Shown in pieces: positions 47,593-56,748 of a DNA stretch of 64,000 nucleotides; position 1 is the first letter of the stretch; each line of letters starts with the position of its first letter. The DNA is taken from positions 1,798,001 through 1,862,000 of the forward strand of contig CP124680.1 in NCBI GenBank assembly GCA_029961745.1, given 5' to 3'. The notes beneath the pieces were generated by a model. The model made no database searches. It was not told the DNA's origin and saw only the letters and a program-made list of their open reading frames with translations. The DNA is from Nocardioides sp. L-11A. GTDB lineage: Bacteria; Actinomycetota; Actinomycetes; Propionibacteriales; Nocardioidaceae. A program made the translations under genes and the position numbers.

Positions 47593-49464
47593 TCAGGCGT
47601 AGAGCCGCTCCAGCACGTCGGCGTACTTGGTGTGGACGACGCGCCGCTTGAGCTTGAGGGTCGGGGTCAGCTCCTCGGACTCCGCGGTCCACTCGACCGG
47701 GAGCAGCTCCCATGCCTTGACCTGCTCGGGCCGGGAGAGCCGCTCGTTGGCGGCGTCGACGGCCTGCTGGGCGACGGCGAGCATCGCGGGATGCTGCGCG
47801 AGCTCGGCGAGCGAGGTCCCGGCGGGGATGCCGAGCTGGGTGGCGACCAGCGGTGCGATCTCGGCGTCGAGGGTGAGCATCGCGACGACGTACGGGCGGC
47901 CCTCGCCGAAGACGAGGGCGTGGCCGACGATCGGGCTCTCCTTGAGGTAGTTCTCGATGTTCGAGGGCGCGATGTTCTTCCCGGAGGAGGTGATGATCAT
48001 CTCCTTCTTCCTGTCGACGACCTTGAGGAAGCCGTCCTCGTCGAGCTCGCCGATGTCGCCGGTGTGGACCCAGCCGTCGGCATCGATGAGCGCGGCGGTC
48101 GCGTCCGGCTGCCGGTAGTAGCCCTGGGAGACGACCGGGCCGCGAGCCAGGATCTCGCCGTCCTCGGCGAGGGCGATCTCGATGCCGGGCAGCGCCCGGC
48201 CGACGGTGCCGAGGCGGAACTGGTCGGGGCCGCAGGACGTGACCGCGGCGCAGGTCTCGGTCATCCCGTAGACGTCGTAGATGCGCATGCCGAGGCCGGC
48301 GAAGAACCTCGCGACCTCCAGTGGCATCGGGGCCGCGGCGGAGGCCGCCCACTCGCAGCGGTCGAGGCCGAGCAGAGCGCGGAGGAAGGCCAGCAGTCCG
48401 GCGTCGGCCGCCTGGAAGCGGGCCTCGAGCTCGGGGGAGACCGTCGCGCCGGCCTGCTGCGCCTCGACGTACTCGAGGCCGACCGCGAGCGCGCCCTCCA
48501 CCTGCGCCCGCTTGTCCGGGTCGGTCTCGGCGGCGAGCTTGGCGGAGATGCCGGTCTTGATCTTCTCCCACACCCGCGGGACGCCGAAGAAGCGCGTCGG
48601 GTGGACCTCGCCGAGGGCGCCGAGCAGCAGCGCCGGGTCGGCGATCAGGTGGATGTGGGCGCCGTTGACCTGGGGGATGTACATGCCGAGGGTGCGCTCG
48701 GCGATGTGCGCGAACGGCAGGTAGGAGATGAAGTCGTTGTGCCCGGTCGTCGCGGCGACCCGCAGCGAGCAGGCGCACTCGTAGAGCACCGCGTGGTGGG
48801 TGAGCACGACACCCTTGGGGTTCCCGGTGGTGCCTGAGGTGTAGAGGATGGTCAGCGGGTCGTCGGGTGCGATGCCGGCCGTGCGGGCCTCGAGCTCGGC
48901 CGCGTGCTCGGTCCGCCAGGCCGCGCCGGAGGCGACGAAGGCGTCCCAGGTGACGAACCTGTCGTCGCCGGCGGGCGGCTCCGCGTCGATGAGGACGATC
49001 GTCCGCAGCGCGTCCGTCGCGCCGAGGGCGCGCTCCCAGCGGGCCAGGTGGTCGGCGCTCTCGAGCACGGCGACGGTGGGCTCGGCGTGCCCGGCGACAT
49101 AGGCGACCTGGTCGGGGGAGAGCGTGTTGTAGACCGACATGGAGACCGCGGCGGCGTGGACCGCGCCGAGGTCGGCGACCACGTGCTCGATCCGGTTGCT
49201 CGCCATCAGCGCGACCCGGTCGCCCGGCCGGACCCCGGCGGCCAGCAGGGCGCCCGCGACGTCGAGGGCCTGCTCGCGCAGCTCGGCCCAGCCGACGGTG
49301 CGCCAGCCGGGCGCGTACCCGGCGGACAGGTCGACGCCGACCTTGTCGGAGTACGCCGGGCGCTCGCCCTCGGCCTCGGCGGTGCGGGCCAGCGCGGCGG
49401 GCAGGGTGAGGCCGGCGATCTCCTGCTCGATCTCGGCTCGGATCGCCAGGGTGTCGGTGCTCAT
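47593..49464 (-). CDS. fadD: Long-chain fatty-acid CoA ligase
   Basis: The 623-residue adenylate-forming enzyme activates fatty acids with ATP and CoA. Motifs: phosphate loop LTILYTSGTTGNPKGVVLTH, YLPFAHIAERTLGMY, the MRIYDVYGMTETCAAVTS adenine motif, GWVHTGDIGELDEDGFLKVV and DRKKEMIITSSGKNIAPSNI, with catalytic Lys in TPTLKLKRRVV. It lies 49 bp behind mceF on the same strand with a GAGAGGAAG ribosome site, so it is likely the last gene of the mce operon, activating the imported fatty acid; mycobacterial mce1 has fadD5 in a similar role. Confidence 0.93.
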   Translation of the reverse strand: MSTDTLAIRAEIEQEIAGLTLPAALARTAEAEGERPAYSDKVGVDLSAGYAPGWRTVGWAELREQALDVAGALLAAGVRPGDRVALMASNRIEHVVADLGAVHAAAVSMSVYNTLSPDQVAYVAGHAEPTVAVLESADHLARWERALGATDALRTIVLIDAEPPAGDDRFVTWDAFVASGAAWRTEHAAELEARTAGIAPDDPLTILYTSGTTGNPKGVVLTHHAVLYECACSLRVAATTGHNDFISYLPFAHIAERTLGMYIPQVNGAHIHLIADPALLLGALGEVHPTRFFGVPRVWEKIKTGISAKLAAETDPDKRAQVEGALAVGLEYVEAQQAGATVSPELEARFQAADAGLLAFLRALLGLDRCEWAASAAAPMPLEVARFFAGLGMRIYDVYGMTETCAAVTSCGPDQFRLGTVGRALPGIEIALAEDGEILARGPVVSQGYYRQPDATAALIDADGWVHTGDIGELDEDGFLKVVDRKKEMIITSSGKNIAPSNIENYLKESPIVGHALVFGEGRPYVVAMLTLDAEIAPLVATQLGIPAGTSLAELAQHPAMLAVAQQAVDAANERLSRPEQVKAWELLPVEWTAESEELTPTLKLKRRVVHTKYADVLERLYA

Positions 49465-49513
49465 CGGTGCTTCCTCTCGGTCGGGGCGGGTGGGGCGGGT
49501 GGGGACGGGACTA

Positions 49514-50656
49514 CTACTGCTGAGGGACCGCGGCGGAGCCGCGGCCCTGGGTGCCCTGCGGCGGGTCGGTGCACCGCACGTCGGTGCGGGGCTCGCGGCG
49601 GCTGGTGTCCTGGACGTCGCGCTGGACGCTGCGGTCGTAGACGCAGTTCTTGAGGATGCGCGGCACCAGGAGCACCCGACCGCTGCCGTCGCGGGTGCTG
49701 CCGGCCATCACGTCGGCCTGGAGCGGCGCCCAGTCCAGCCAGTGCTGGAGGCCACGGCGATGGCGCGCGGCCATCTCCGTGACGGGGACGCCGTCGCGGA
49801 GCATCCGGCGCAGGTCGGGTGCCGCGCCGCGCCACCAGCGCTGCAGTCGCGGCAGCAGGTCGATCGCGTGCGCGACCGTGCGCCGGACGCTCGGTGCGGC
49901 CGCGGCGAGCGAGCGCGCGACCGCCTCCAGGTCGGCGGAGAGCCGACGGATCTCGGGGGACAGGTCGGCCAGGGTGGTCAGCGGCGTCTGCGCCCGGCGG
50001 GCCAGCCGGGTGAGGTCGGGCTCGAGCCGGCGCAGCATCGCGAACGCGCTCTCCAGCTCGATCGCCAGCGCGCGCAGGTCGACGTCCTGCTCGCCGTCGC
50101 CGAAGATCGCGGCGGTCTCGGTGGCGATGGTCCGCACATCGGCGACGTCGAGGTGGGCCATCAGCTCCTGGGCGTGGGCGAGCACGTCGGGCACGCCCAG
50201 GGGGACGCTCGTGGCGGACACCGGCACCCGCGCCCCGTCGGCGAGATAGGGCCCCCGGTCGGTCGTGGGGCGCACGTCGAGGTACTGCTCGCCGACCGCC
50301 GACAGGTTGCGCACCTCCATCGCACTGCCGCGGGGGACGCGGACTCCGGAGTCGATCTTGAGGGTCGCGACGACGCCGACGCCCTCCTCGGCGCTGAGGC
50401 GGATGTCGCTGACCTCGCCGATCCGCTGCCCGCGGTAGGTCACCACGGACCCCTCGTGCAGCCCGGCCGCCTGGGGCAGCTCGACGGTGACGGTGGTCGG
50501 GTGGTGGAAGAGGGAGCCGCCGACGACCGTGTCGGCGACGTAGACGACACCGGCGACCAGGATCACCAGGATCAGGCTCTGCGCGACCCGGATCCGGCGG
50601 CGCCACATCCGGGCGGTGGCGGCGGCCGCCTCGGCGGGCGTGGCGCGCCGGCTCAT
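49514..50656 (-). CDS. mceF: Mce family protein, sixth (MceF-type)
   Basis: The 380-residue protein has one N-terminal helix (~24-46), an MCE/MlaD domain (TVTVELPQAAGLHEGSVVTY; GEVSDIRLSAEEGVGVVATL; LSAVGEQYLDVRP) and a long helical region followed by a charged, disordered C-terminus (DTSRREPRTDVRCTDPP). Mce proteins form a tube that carries hydrophobic substrates across the periplasm-like zone to the YrbE permease. It is coupled to mceE (ATGA). Confidence 0.92.
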   Translation of the reverse strand: MSRRATPAEAAAATARMWRRRIRVAQSLILVILVAGVVYVADTVVGGSLFHHPTTVTVELPQAAGLHEGSVVTYRGQRIGEVSDIRLSAEEGVGVVATLKIDSGVRVPRGSAMEVRNLSAVGEQYLDVRPTTDRGPYLADGARVPVSATSVPLGVPDVLAHAQELMAHLDVADVRTIATETAAIFGDGEQDVDLRALAIELESAFAMLRRLEPDLTRLARRAQTPLTTLADLSPEIRRLSADLEAVARSLAAAAPSVRRTVAHAIDLLPRLQRWWRGAAPDLRRMLRDGVPVTEMAARHRRGLQHWLDWAPLQADVMAGSTRDGSGRVLLVPRILKNCVYDRSVQRDVQDTSRREPRTDVRCTDPPQGTQGRGSAAVPQQ

Positions 50657-51636
50657 GGCGCGCCCCCGGTCGCGGTCAGCGCCTTCAGGTCGAGCAGGAA
50701 GGTCAGGTCGAAGTTGGCGAAGTCGCCGGGAGCCGCCCGGTCGCTTCCCTCGGCGAAGGCGACCAGGCCGGCCATCACGCCGTCGATGTGGGAGCGGCCG
50801 TCGAGCAGGGACCGGACCACCGGCCGCATGTCCTCCAGCTGGGCGACGAGATCGGAGCGCACGGCGCGGGTGAGAGGGGTGGCGACGGCGTCGAAGCGGG
50901 TCAGCGACTCCATCGCCGTCACGAGCTGCTCGCGCTGCTGGTCGAAGGTGGAGACCAGGTCGGCGAGGTCGGTCAGCGAGCGCGTGAGCTCGGGCAGGTC
51001 GCCGGCCAGCCGCGTGGTGAGCCGGTCGAGCGCGGCGGTCAGCCGGTCCACGCGCGGGAAGTCGGCGTTGAGGTCGGTGACGGCCGTGTCGAGGCGCACC
51101 AGCAGCCGCCGTACGTCGCCGGCGTTGCCGGTGAGCGCGACATTGAGCTGGTCGATGATCGTCGAGATGTCCGCGAAGCTGCCACCGGTCACCACGGTCG
51201 ACAGCGCGCTGAGCAGGTCGGTCACGTCGGGCGCGCTGCCGGTCGCGGCCACCGGGAGCGTCCCGCCGTCGGCGAGCACCGCGCCGGTGTCGCCGGGGAA
51301 CAGCTGTACGAAGGCCGTGCCCATCGGCGAGGTCAGCCGGATCTCCGCCCGCGACGACTCCCGCAACCGCACCGCCGTCGAGAGCGCGAGCTCGACCTCG
51401 GCGACGTAGTCGCCCGCTGCGACGGCGCTCACCTGGCCGACGGTGGCGCCGTCCAGCTTGACCGGCGCGTCGACCGGCAGGTTGAGGGCGTCGGCGAACT
51501 CGATCGTCACCCGGTACGTCGGTCCCCGGACCAGCCCCGGTAGCGGGACGTCCTCCAGGGTGAGCCCGCACCCGGCCGTCAGGGCGCCGAGGAGCAGCAC
51601 GGACGCGGCCACCGCGCGCCGGCCGCGGCCCGTCAC
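50653..51636 (-). CDS. mceE: Mce family lipoprotein (MceE-type)
   Basis: The 327-residue protein begins at GTG 51636 (GTGA overlap with mceD) with a lipoprotein signal and lipobox LTAGC. The MCE domain follows (TYRVTIEFADALNLPVDAPV; VGQVSAVAAGDYVAEVELAL; MGTAFVQLFPGDTG). In Mce operons the fifth protein is the lipoprotein member, as seen here. The C-terminal half is helical, forming the shared needle with the other Mce proteins. Confidence 0.93.
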   Translation of the reverse strand: MTGRGRRAVAASVLLLGALTAGCGLTLEDVPLPGLVRGPTYRVTIEFADALNLPVDAPVKLDGATVGQVSAVAAGDYVAEVELALSTAVRLRESSRAEIRLTSPMGTAFVQLFPGDTGAVLADGGTLPVAATGSAPDVTDLLSALSTVVTGGSFADISTIIDQLNVALTGNAGDVRRLLVRLDTAVTDLNADFPRVDRLTAALDRLTTRLAGDLPELTRSLTDLADLVSTFDQQREQLVTAMESLTRFDAVATPLTRAVRSDLVAQLEDMRPVVRSLLDGRSHIDGVMAGLVAFAEGSDRAAPGDFANFDLTFLLDLKALTATGGAP

Positions 51637-52766
51637 GGGATCCCTCCCGGGAGCCCGTCGTAGACGCCGTCGAGGAGCGGGTCGAGGATGCCGGTGCCCT
51701 GGCCGTTGAACAGCAGTCCGCACAGCCGGTCGCCGGTCTCGCCCGCCAGCGCCCCCGCGAACACCCGGCAGGTGTGGTCGCGGAAGGCGGCGGAGAACGG
51801 ACCGGCGCTGAAGGCGAACTGCACCCGGAGCCGGCCCAGGTCCCAGTCGTAGGCGCGGGCGAAGTTCTCGGCCATCGTCGGCATGGTGTCGAATGCCTCC
51901 TCGAGGGAGTCCTGGTGCGAGCGGACCACCTCGACGACGTCGGCCAGCCCCGCCAGGTCGTCGCCGAGGACCTCGCCGTTCTCCTTCAGGAACCGGTCGG
52001 CCAGCCCGGTCAGCTCGTCGAGGCCGTCGAGCGTCGCGACCAGCTCCTGGCGCTGGTCGGCGAGGACCGCTCCCGTCTCGGCCGCGGCGCGCGTGAAGTC
52101 GCGCACCGAGTGGTCGCGCTCCGCGAGGGTCTCGACGAGGGCGACCAGGCTGTCGGTGACCGCGGTGAGGTCGCCGTCCTTGGCGTTGATCATGGCGAGC
52201 GCGTCACGGCTCTCGGCCAGCGCCGCGCGCAGGTGCGGGCCGTTGCCGTCCAACGCCCGCGCGGTCGTGGCCAGGACGTCGCCCAGCCCCGCGCCGCCCT
52301 TCTCGTCCAAGCCGCCGTCGAGCGCGAGGACGAGGTCGTCGATCGCCTTCGCGATCTCGTCCACGGTCGCGGGGGCGCGGGTGCGGTCGACGTCGATATG
52401 GGCGCCGGAGACGAGGGTCGGTCCCTCGGTCCAGGCCGGGCCCAGCTCGACGTACCGGTCGGTGACGAGCGAGCCCTGGAGGACCTGGGCACCGGCGTCG
52501 CGCGGCACCCGGGTGTCCGGGGCGAGGCGCAGGACGACGCGCATGGTGGCGCCGCGGGGCTCGATCCGGACGATCTCGCCGACCTTGACGCCGAGATAGG
52601 TGACGTCGTTGCCGACGTACACGCCGGTGGTGTCGGCGAAGTCGGCGGTGACGACGAGGTCGTCGGGGTCGTCGCCGCGGAGCCAGCCCACGAGGCGGGG
52701 GACGGAGAGGGCGAGGGCCAGCGCGACCACCATGCCGAGTGCCAGGAACGCGGTGCGCCTGCTCAT
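51633..52766 (-). CDS. mceD: Mce family protein, fourth (MceD-type)
   Basis: The 377-residue protein has an N-terminal helix (RTAFLALGMVVALALALSV), an MCE domain (VVTADFADTTGVYVGNDVTY; GVKVGEIVRIEPRGATMRVV; VTDRYVELGPAW) and a long helical part ending with a cysteine-containing tail (DHTCRVFAG, DRLCGLLFNG) that may form a disulfide. It starts in an ATGA overlap with mceC. Confidence 0.92.
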   Translation of the reverse strand: MSRRTAFLALGMVVALALALSVPRLVGWLRGDDPDDLVVTADFADTTGVYVGNDVTYLGVKVGEIVRIEPRGATMRVVLRLAPDTRVPRDAGAQVLQGSLVTDRYVELGPAWTEGPTLVSGAHIDVDRTRAPATVDEIAKAIDDLVLALDGGLDEKGGAGLGDVLATTARALDGNGPHLRAALAESRDALAMINAKDGDLTAVTDSLVALVETLAERDHSVRDFTRAAAETGAVLADQRQELVATLDGLDELTGLADRFLKENGEVLGDDLAGLADVVEVVRSHQDSLEEAFDTMPTMAENFARAYDWDLGRLRVQFAFSAGPFSAAFRDHTCRVFAGALAGETGDRLCGLLFNGQGTGILDPLLDGVYDGLPGGIP

Positions 52767-53743
52767 CGGCAGTCCTCCGGCGTGATCGAGCAGACCAGGT
52801 CGTCGGGGATGATCGCCCAGGGCGCGTTGACGCCCAGCCACGGCCCGTCCCCGGTCGCGTTGGTGAACACCCGCATCGTCGGTCCGGCGAGCCGGAGCGT
52901 CCGGTCGAGCTCGGCGCGGTGCTCGTCGAGCACGCCCAGGACCCGCCGCAGGTCGCGCAGCGCGGGCTCGAGGTGCGGCGCGCCGGCGCGGACGAGGGCG
53001 GTGAGCCCGGTGACGAACCGGTGTGCGTCGGCCAGCAGGGCACGCAGGGTCTCCTTGCGCTGCTGGACCATGAGCAGGACGGTCGTCCCGTCGGCGAGGA
53101 CCCGGTCGAGCCGGTCGGTCTGACTGAGCACCAGGTCGGTGACCCGACGCACCGAGGACAGCAGCGCGTCGAGCTGCTGCTCCCGGCCGGTGGCCACGGC
53201 CGAGACCCCGGCGATCCCGTCGAGAGCGTCGCGCAATGCCCCGGGGGCGAGGTCGAGGTCGGTGGCGAGGACGTCGACCGCCTGCTGCACCCGGTCGAGG
53301 TCCAGCGCCTCGACCTGAGGGGTCGACTCCAGCCAGAACCGCTCGATGGAGTAGCTGTCGACGGCGTGCTCCACCGCGATCGTGCTGTCGTCGCCGAGCG
53401 GCCCGCCCGAGCCGGGGGCGAGCGCGAGGAAGCGCTCGCCGAGGATGGACAGCAGCTTCACCTGCACGCTGCTGTCCTCGGTGACTCCGAGCTCCTCGGG
53501 TGGCCCGGTGAGGCTGAACCGGACGTCGACCTGGTCGCGGTCGGCGCGCACGGCCGTGACCGTGCCGATCCGCAGCCCCGCCATCCGTACGTCGTCGCCC
53601 GGCTCGAGCCCGGCGGCGTGCCGCAGTCGGGCGTGATAGACCGGGTCTCCCGCGAGCGCCCGGACACCGAGCAGGAGCAGACCGAGCACCATCAGCGCGG
53701 CGACGACGCGCAGCGGCCGGGCGAGCCGTCGGAGGGTGACCAT
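52763..53743 (-). CDS. mceC: Mce family protein, third (MceC-type)
   Basis: The 326-residue protein has a helix at ~11-31 (VVAALMVLGLLLLGVRAL), an MCE domain (ARLRHAAGLEPGDDVRMAGL; LSILGERFLALAPGSGG) and a helical C-terminal part ending in VCSITPEDCR, with two cysteines. Its ATG overlaps the mceB stop by one base (TGATG). Longer upstream frames are inside mceB. Confidence 0.92.
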   Translation of the reverse strand: MVTLRRLARPLRVVAALMVLGLLLLGVRALAGDPVYHARLRHAAGLEPGDDVRMAGLRIGTVTAVRADRDQVDVRFSLTGPPEELGVTEDSSVQVKLLSILGERFLALAPGSGGPLGDDSTIAVEHAVDSYSIERFWLESTPQVEALDLDRVQQAVDVLATDLDLAPGALRDALDGIAGVSAVATGREQQLDALLSSVRRVTDLVLSQTDRLDRVLADGTTVLLMVQQRKETLRALLADAHRFVTGLTALVRAGAPHLEPALRDLRRVLGVLDEHRAELDRTLRLAGPTMRVFTNATGDGPWLGVNAPWAIIPDDLVCSITPEDCR

Positions 53744-54798
53744 CAGCGACACCTCGTCGAGTGCCTGTTGCCCGTGATGCCGAGGTCGAGCTTGACCGGG
53801 ACGCCGGGCCCGGCGGCGGCGAGGGTGCAGACGTAGACGTTGAGGTAGCTGCCGTAGCCGAGGGTGCGGAGGTAGGTGTCGAGCTGCCGGGGCACTGCGG
53901 CGCCGGTCTGCACCAGCAGGTCGGTGCGGCCGGCGAGGTAGCGGAACCACGGGTTGCTCAGCACGGCGACGTCGACGGCGGGCCCGCGGACCTCGTCGAC
54001 CAGGTCGGCGGTCGTGGCCGACAGCCGGGCGAGGGCGTCGAGACTGGTCGCGATCCGGTCGCGGTCCCGGGCCAGACCGCCGGTGAGGGACGCGAGGCCG
54101 TCGACGAGCCGGGTGATCTCGGTGCGGTGCTGATCGGTGGTGTCCAGGACGAGGGTGACGTTGTCGACGACCTTCGCGAGGGCGGCGTCGCGGTCGACGA
54201 TGCCGGAGGTGAGCTCGGCCGTCTGGTCGAGCAGGTGCCGCAGGGTCGGGCCCTGTCCCTGGAGCACCTCCACGATGTTGGTGGCCAGCTGGTTGACGTC
54301 GGCGGGCTGCAGCAGCTCGAAGATCGGCTCGAAGGCGTTGAACATCGCGGTCAGGTCGAGCGCCGGCCGGGTCCGGTCGAGGGGGATCCGGGCGCCGTCG
54401 GCCAGCGCCGCGGCCGCCGCGGTCCGGTCGGGGCGGCTCAGGGCGACGTAGCGCTGGCCCATCAGGTTGAGGTAGTCGACCGAGGCGATGACGTCGTCGT
54501 GCAGGCGCTGGCCGGCGGCGACGCTCAGGGTGACCACGGCCAGGCCGCGCTCGTCACCGCGGCCGAGCCGGGTGGCGGTGACCCGGCCGACCCGGACCCC
54601 GGCGATCCGGACGTCGTCCCCGGCGCGCAGCCCGGTGGCGTCGCGGAACACCGCGGTGACCGTGATGGCGTCGCCACGCTGGGCGCGGGACAGGGTGCCG
54701 GCGACCATGCTGGTCAGCACGAGGGCGAGGAGCGCGAACCCTGCGACGCCGAGCACGGCGCCGCGGTGGCGGCGCAGCTCGCTGAGCTGGCGGCTCAT
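53743..54798 (-). CDS. mceB: Mce family protein, second (MceB-type)
   Basis: The 351-residue protein has a helix at ~13-33 (AVLGVAGFALLALVLTSMVA), an MCE domain (ITVTAVFRDATGLRAGDDVR; YLNLMGQRYVALSRPD) and a helical region ending with NPWFRYLAGRTD...YLNVYVCTLA. The ATG overlaps mceA (ATGA). Confidence 0.92.
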   Translation of the reverse strand: MSRQLSELRRHRGAVLGVAGFALLALVLTSMVAGTLSRAQRGDAITVTAVFRDATGLRAGDDVRIAGVRVGRVTATRLGRGDERGLAVVTLSVAAGQRLHDDVIASVDYLNLMGQRYVALSRPDRTAAAAALADGARIPLDRTRPALDLTAMFNAFEPIFELLQPADVNQLATNIVEVLQGQGPTLRHLLDQTAELTSGIVDRDAALAKVVDNVTLVLDTTDQHRTEITRLVDGLASLTGGLARDRDRIATSLDALARLSATTADLVDEVRGPAVDVAVLSNPWFRYLAGRTDLLVQTGAAVPRQLDTYLRTLGYGSYLNVYVCTLAAAGPGVPVKLDLGITGNRHSTRCR

Positions 54799-55877
54799 CG
54801 CTGTGCTCCGCAGGGTCCGGTGAGTCCGCGGTAGGTGGGGCAGTCCTCCGGGTCGGCGGGGTCGTACGGGTCGAGGAGCTGGGGCGCGAGGACGCCCTCC
54901 ATCTGGATGCGGCCGTTCCGCACCGCGGCCGCGCCGTTGCGCAGCAGCACGGGGACCTTGCGCAACAGCTCGGCGAAGGCGGGGTACCGCTCCGCGAAGA
55001 CCTCGAGGTTGGCGGCGGTGGCGTTGAGCAGGCGTGCGGTCGCCGCCCCGTTCTCGCGCAGGAAGGTTGTCACGCCGGCCTCGCCGTCGAGCAGAGCGGG
55101 CAGTCCGGTCAGCAGGCGCGAGACATCGGCGTGCCGGCGGACCAGGGTCCGCGCCAGTGGTCGGGTGTCGCGCAGCGTCCGGACCAGCTGCGGCTCGACG
55201 TCGGCGACCAGGTCGGCGTCCTGGGCGAGCAGATCGAGGTCCGTGCGGACCTGCGGATGGAGGTCGGCCCAGCGGCCGAGGAAGCCGTTCCCGTCGCGGA
55301 CCAGCTCGGCGATCCGGGCCCCCCGGCCGTCCAGCGCGTCGGCCAGCTGCGACAGGGCGACGTCCCACTGGGCCGGGTCCACGGCCGCGAGCAGCCGCTG
55401 GGTCGCGGAGAAGGTGTCCATCAGCCGCAGCGTCGCCGTCGAGGTGTCCGCGGGTACGACGGCGCCCTCGGCCAGGTGCGCGGTCGAGGCCGCGGGGGCG
55501 TCGGCACCGACCAGGTCGACGTACTCGTTGCCGAAGAGGGTGCCGGGCAGCACCCGGGCGGTCACGGCGGCCGGGATGAGCGCGGCGTGCTCGGGGGCGA
55601 CCAGTACCTGGGCGCTCGGTCCGGCGGGGTCGACCGCCACCACGCGGCCGACCCGCAGGCCGTCGTACTTCACGTCGGAGTTGATGCCGAGGGTGTCGCC
55701 GACGGTGGGCAGCTCGACCGTCACGCGCACGTCGCCGCTGAGCACGCCGAGGGCCTGCAGGCCGAGGACGCCGGTGAGCGCGCCGAGCAGCAGGAAGCCG
55801 GTCACGCCGGCGGCGGCGAGGCGCAGCCGCAGGGTGCGCGGCGCCGCCTTCGTGTGGGCGAACAGGAACTCGCTCAT
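54795..55877 (-). CDS. mceA: Mce family protein, first (MceA-type)
   Basis: The 360-residue protein has a helix at ~22-45 and an MCE domain (VRVTVELPTVGDTLGINSDV; VGRVVAVDPAGPSAQVLVAP; PGTLFGNEYVDLVGADA), then a helical needle part and a Cys-containing end (DPEDCPTYRGLTGPCGAQR). It is the first Mce gene after the permease genes. ATG 55877 was chosen; GTG 55883 is two codons upstream. Confidence 0.92.
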   Translation of the reverse strand: MSEFLFAHTKAAPRTLRLRLAAAGVTGFLLLGALTGVLGLQALGVLSGDVRVTVELPTVGDTLGINSDVKYDGLRVGRVVAVDPAGPSAQVLVAPEHAALIPAAVTARVLPGTLFGNEYVDLVGADAPAASTAHLAEGAVVPADTSTATLRLMDTFSATQRLLAAVDPAQWDVALSQLADALDGRGARIAELVRDGNGFLGRWADLHPQVRTDLDLLAQDADLVADVEPQLVRTLRDTRPLARTLVRRHADVSRLLTGLPALLDGEAGVTTFLRENGAATARLLNATAANLEVFAERYPAFAELLRKVPVLLRNGAAAVRNGRIQMEGVLAPQLLDPYDPADPEDCPTYRGLTGPCGAQR

Positions 55878-55887
55878 GCCCACGGGC

Positions 55888-56748
55888 TCATCCGGAGATC
55901 TGCACCTGCTGGTCGGCGCCCCACAGGAGCAGCGTCAGCAGGATGTCGACGACGGTGAGGGAGATGATGCTGGCCCGGATCGCGCGGCCGGTGGCGCGGC
56001 CGACGCCTTCGGGGCCGCCGGTGGCGGTGAAGCCGTGGTAGCAGTGGATGAGGGTGACCACGGTGGTCAGCACGACGACCTTGATCGCCGAGTAGATGAC
56101 GTCGATCGGCGCGACGAAGGTGCGGAAGTAGTGGTCGTAGGTGCCGGCGGACTGGCCGTAGAAGGTGGTGACCATCAGGTCGGTGGCGACGTAGGTGCCG
56201 ACCAGGCCGATCAGGTAGAGCGGCAGCACGACGATCCAGGCGGCGACCAGGCGGGTGCTGACCAGGTAGGGGATCGGCCGGATCGCCATCGACTCCAGCG
56301 CGTCGATCTCCTCGCTGATCCGCATCGCGCCGAGGCGCGAGGTGAAGCCGCAGCCGATCCGCGCGGCGAAGCCGAGCGCCGCCACCATCGGTGCCAGCTC
56401 GCGGGTGTTGGCGTAGCCGGAGATGAAGCCGGTCAGCGGCGCCAGGCCGATCACGTCGAGGCCCTGATAGCCCTCCAGGCCCACCTCGGTGCCGGTGAGC
56501 GTCGAGAGCAGCAGCACGACGCCGACCACCCCGCCGCCCACGAGGAAGATGCCGGAGCCGAGAGTGACTTCGGCCAGCACCCGCTGGACCTCGTGGCGGT
56601 AGCGGGTCACCGCGATCGGCAGTCCCGCGACGGCGCGCCAGGCCAGGACCAGCTGCAGACCGATGCCGGCGAGCGGGCCGACGACGGCCTTGTCGACGAC
56701 GGTGACGACGGTGGCGACCTCGGGCGTCGTACCGGTGGAGGCGGTCAT
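55888..56748 (-). CDS. yrbEB: Mce-system permease YrbEB (MlaE family)
   Basis: The 286-residue membrane protein has five to six helices and MlaE motifs: GSGIFLVGGGVVGVVLLLST, the cytoplasmic coupling loop ELAPMVAALGFAARIGCGFT with SRLGAMRISEEIDALESMAI, and PRAI-like C-terminal VGRATGRAIRASIISLTVVD. It pairs with YrbEA as the membrane part of an ABC importer; the Mkl/MceG ATPase is not in this window. ATG 56748 overlaps the yrbEA stop (ATGA). Confidence 0.93.
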   Translation of the reverse strand: MTASTGTTPEVATVVTVVDKAVVGPLAGIGLQLVLAWRAVAGLPIAVTRYRHEVQRVLAEVTLGSGIFLVGGGVVGVVLLLSTLTGTEVGLEGYQGLDVIGLAPLTGFISGYANTRELAPMVAALGFAARIGCGFTSRLGAMRISEEIDALESMAIRPIPYLVSTRLVAAWIVVLPLYLIGLVGTYVATDLMVTTFYGQSAGTYDHYFRTFVAPIDVIYSAIKVVVLTTVVTLIHCYHGFTATGGPEGVGRATGRAIRASIISLTVVDILLTLLLWGADQQVQISG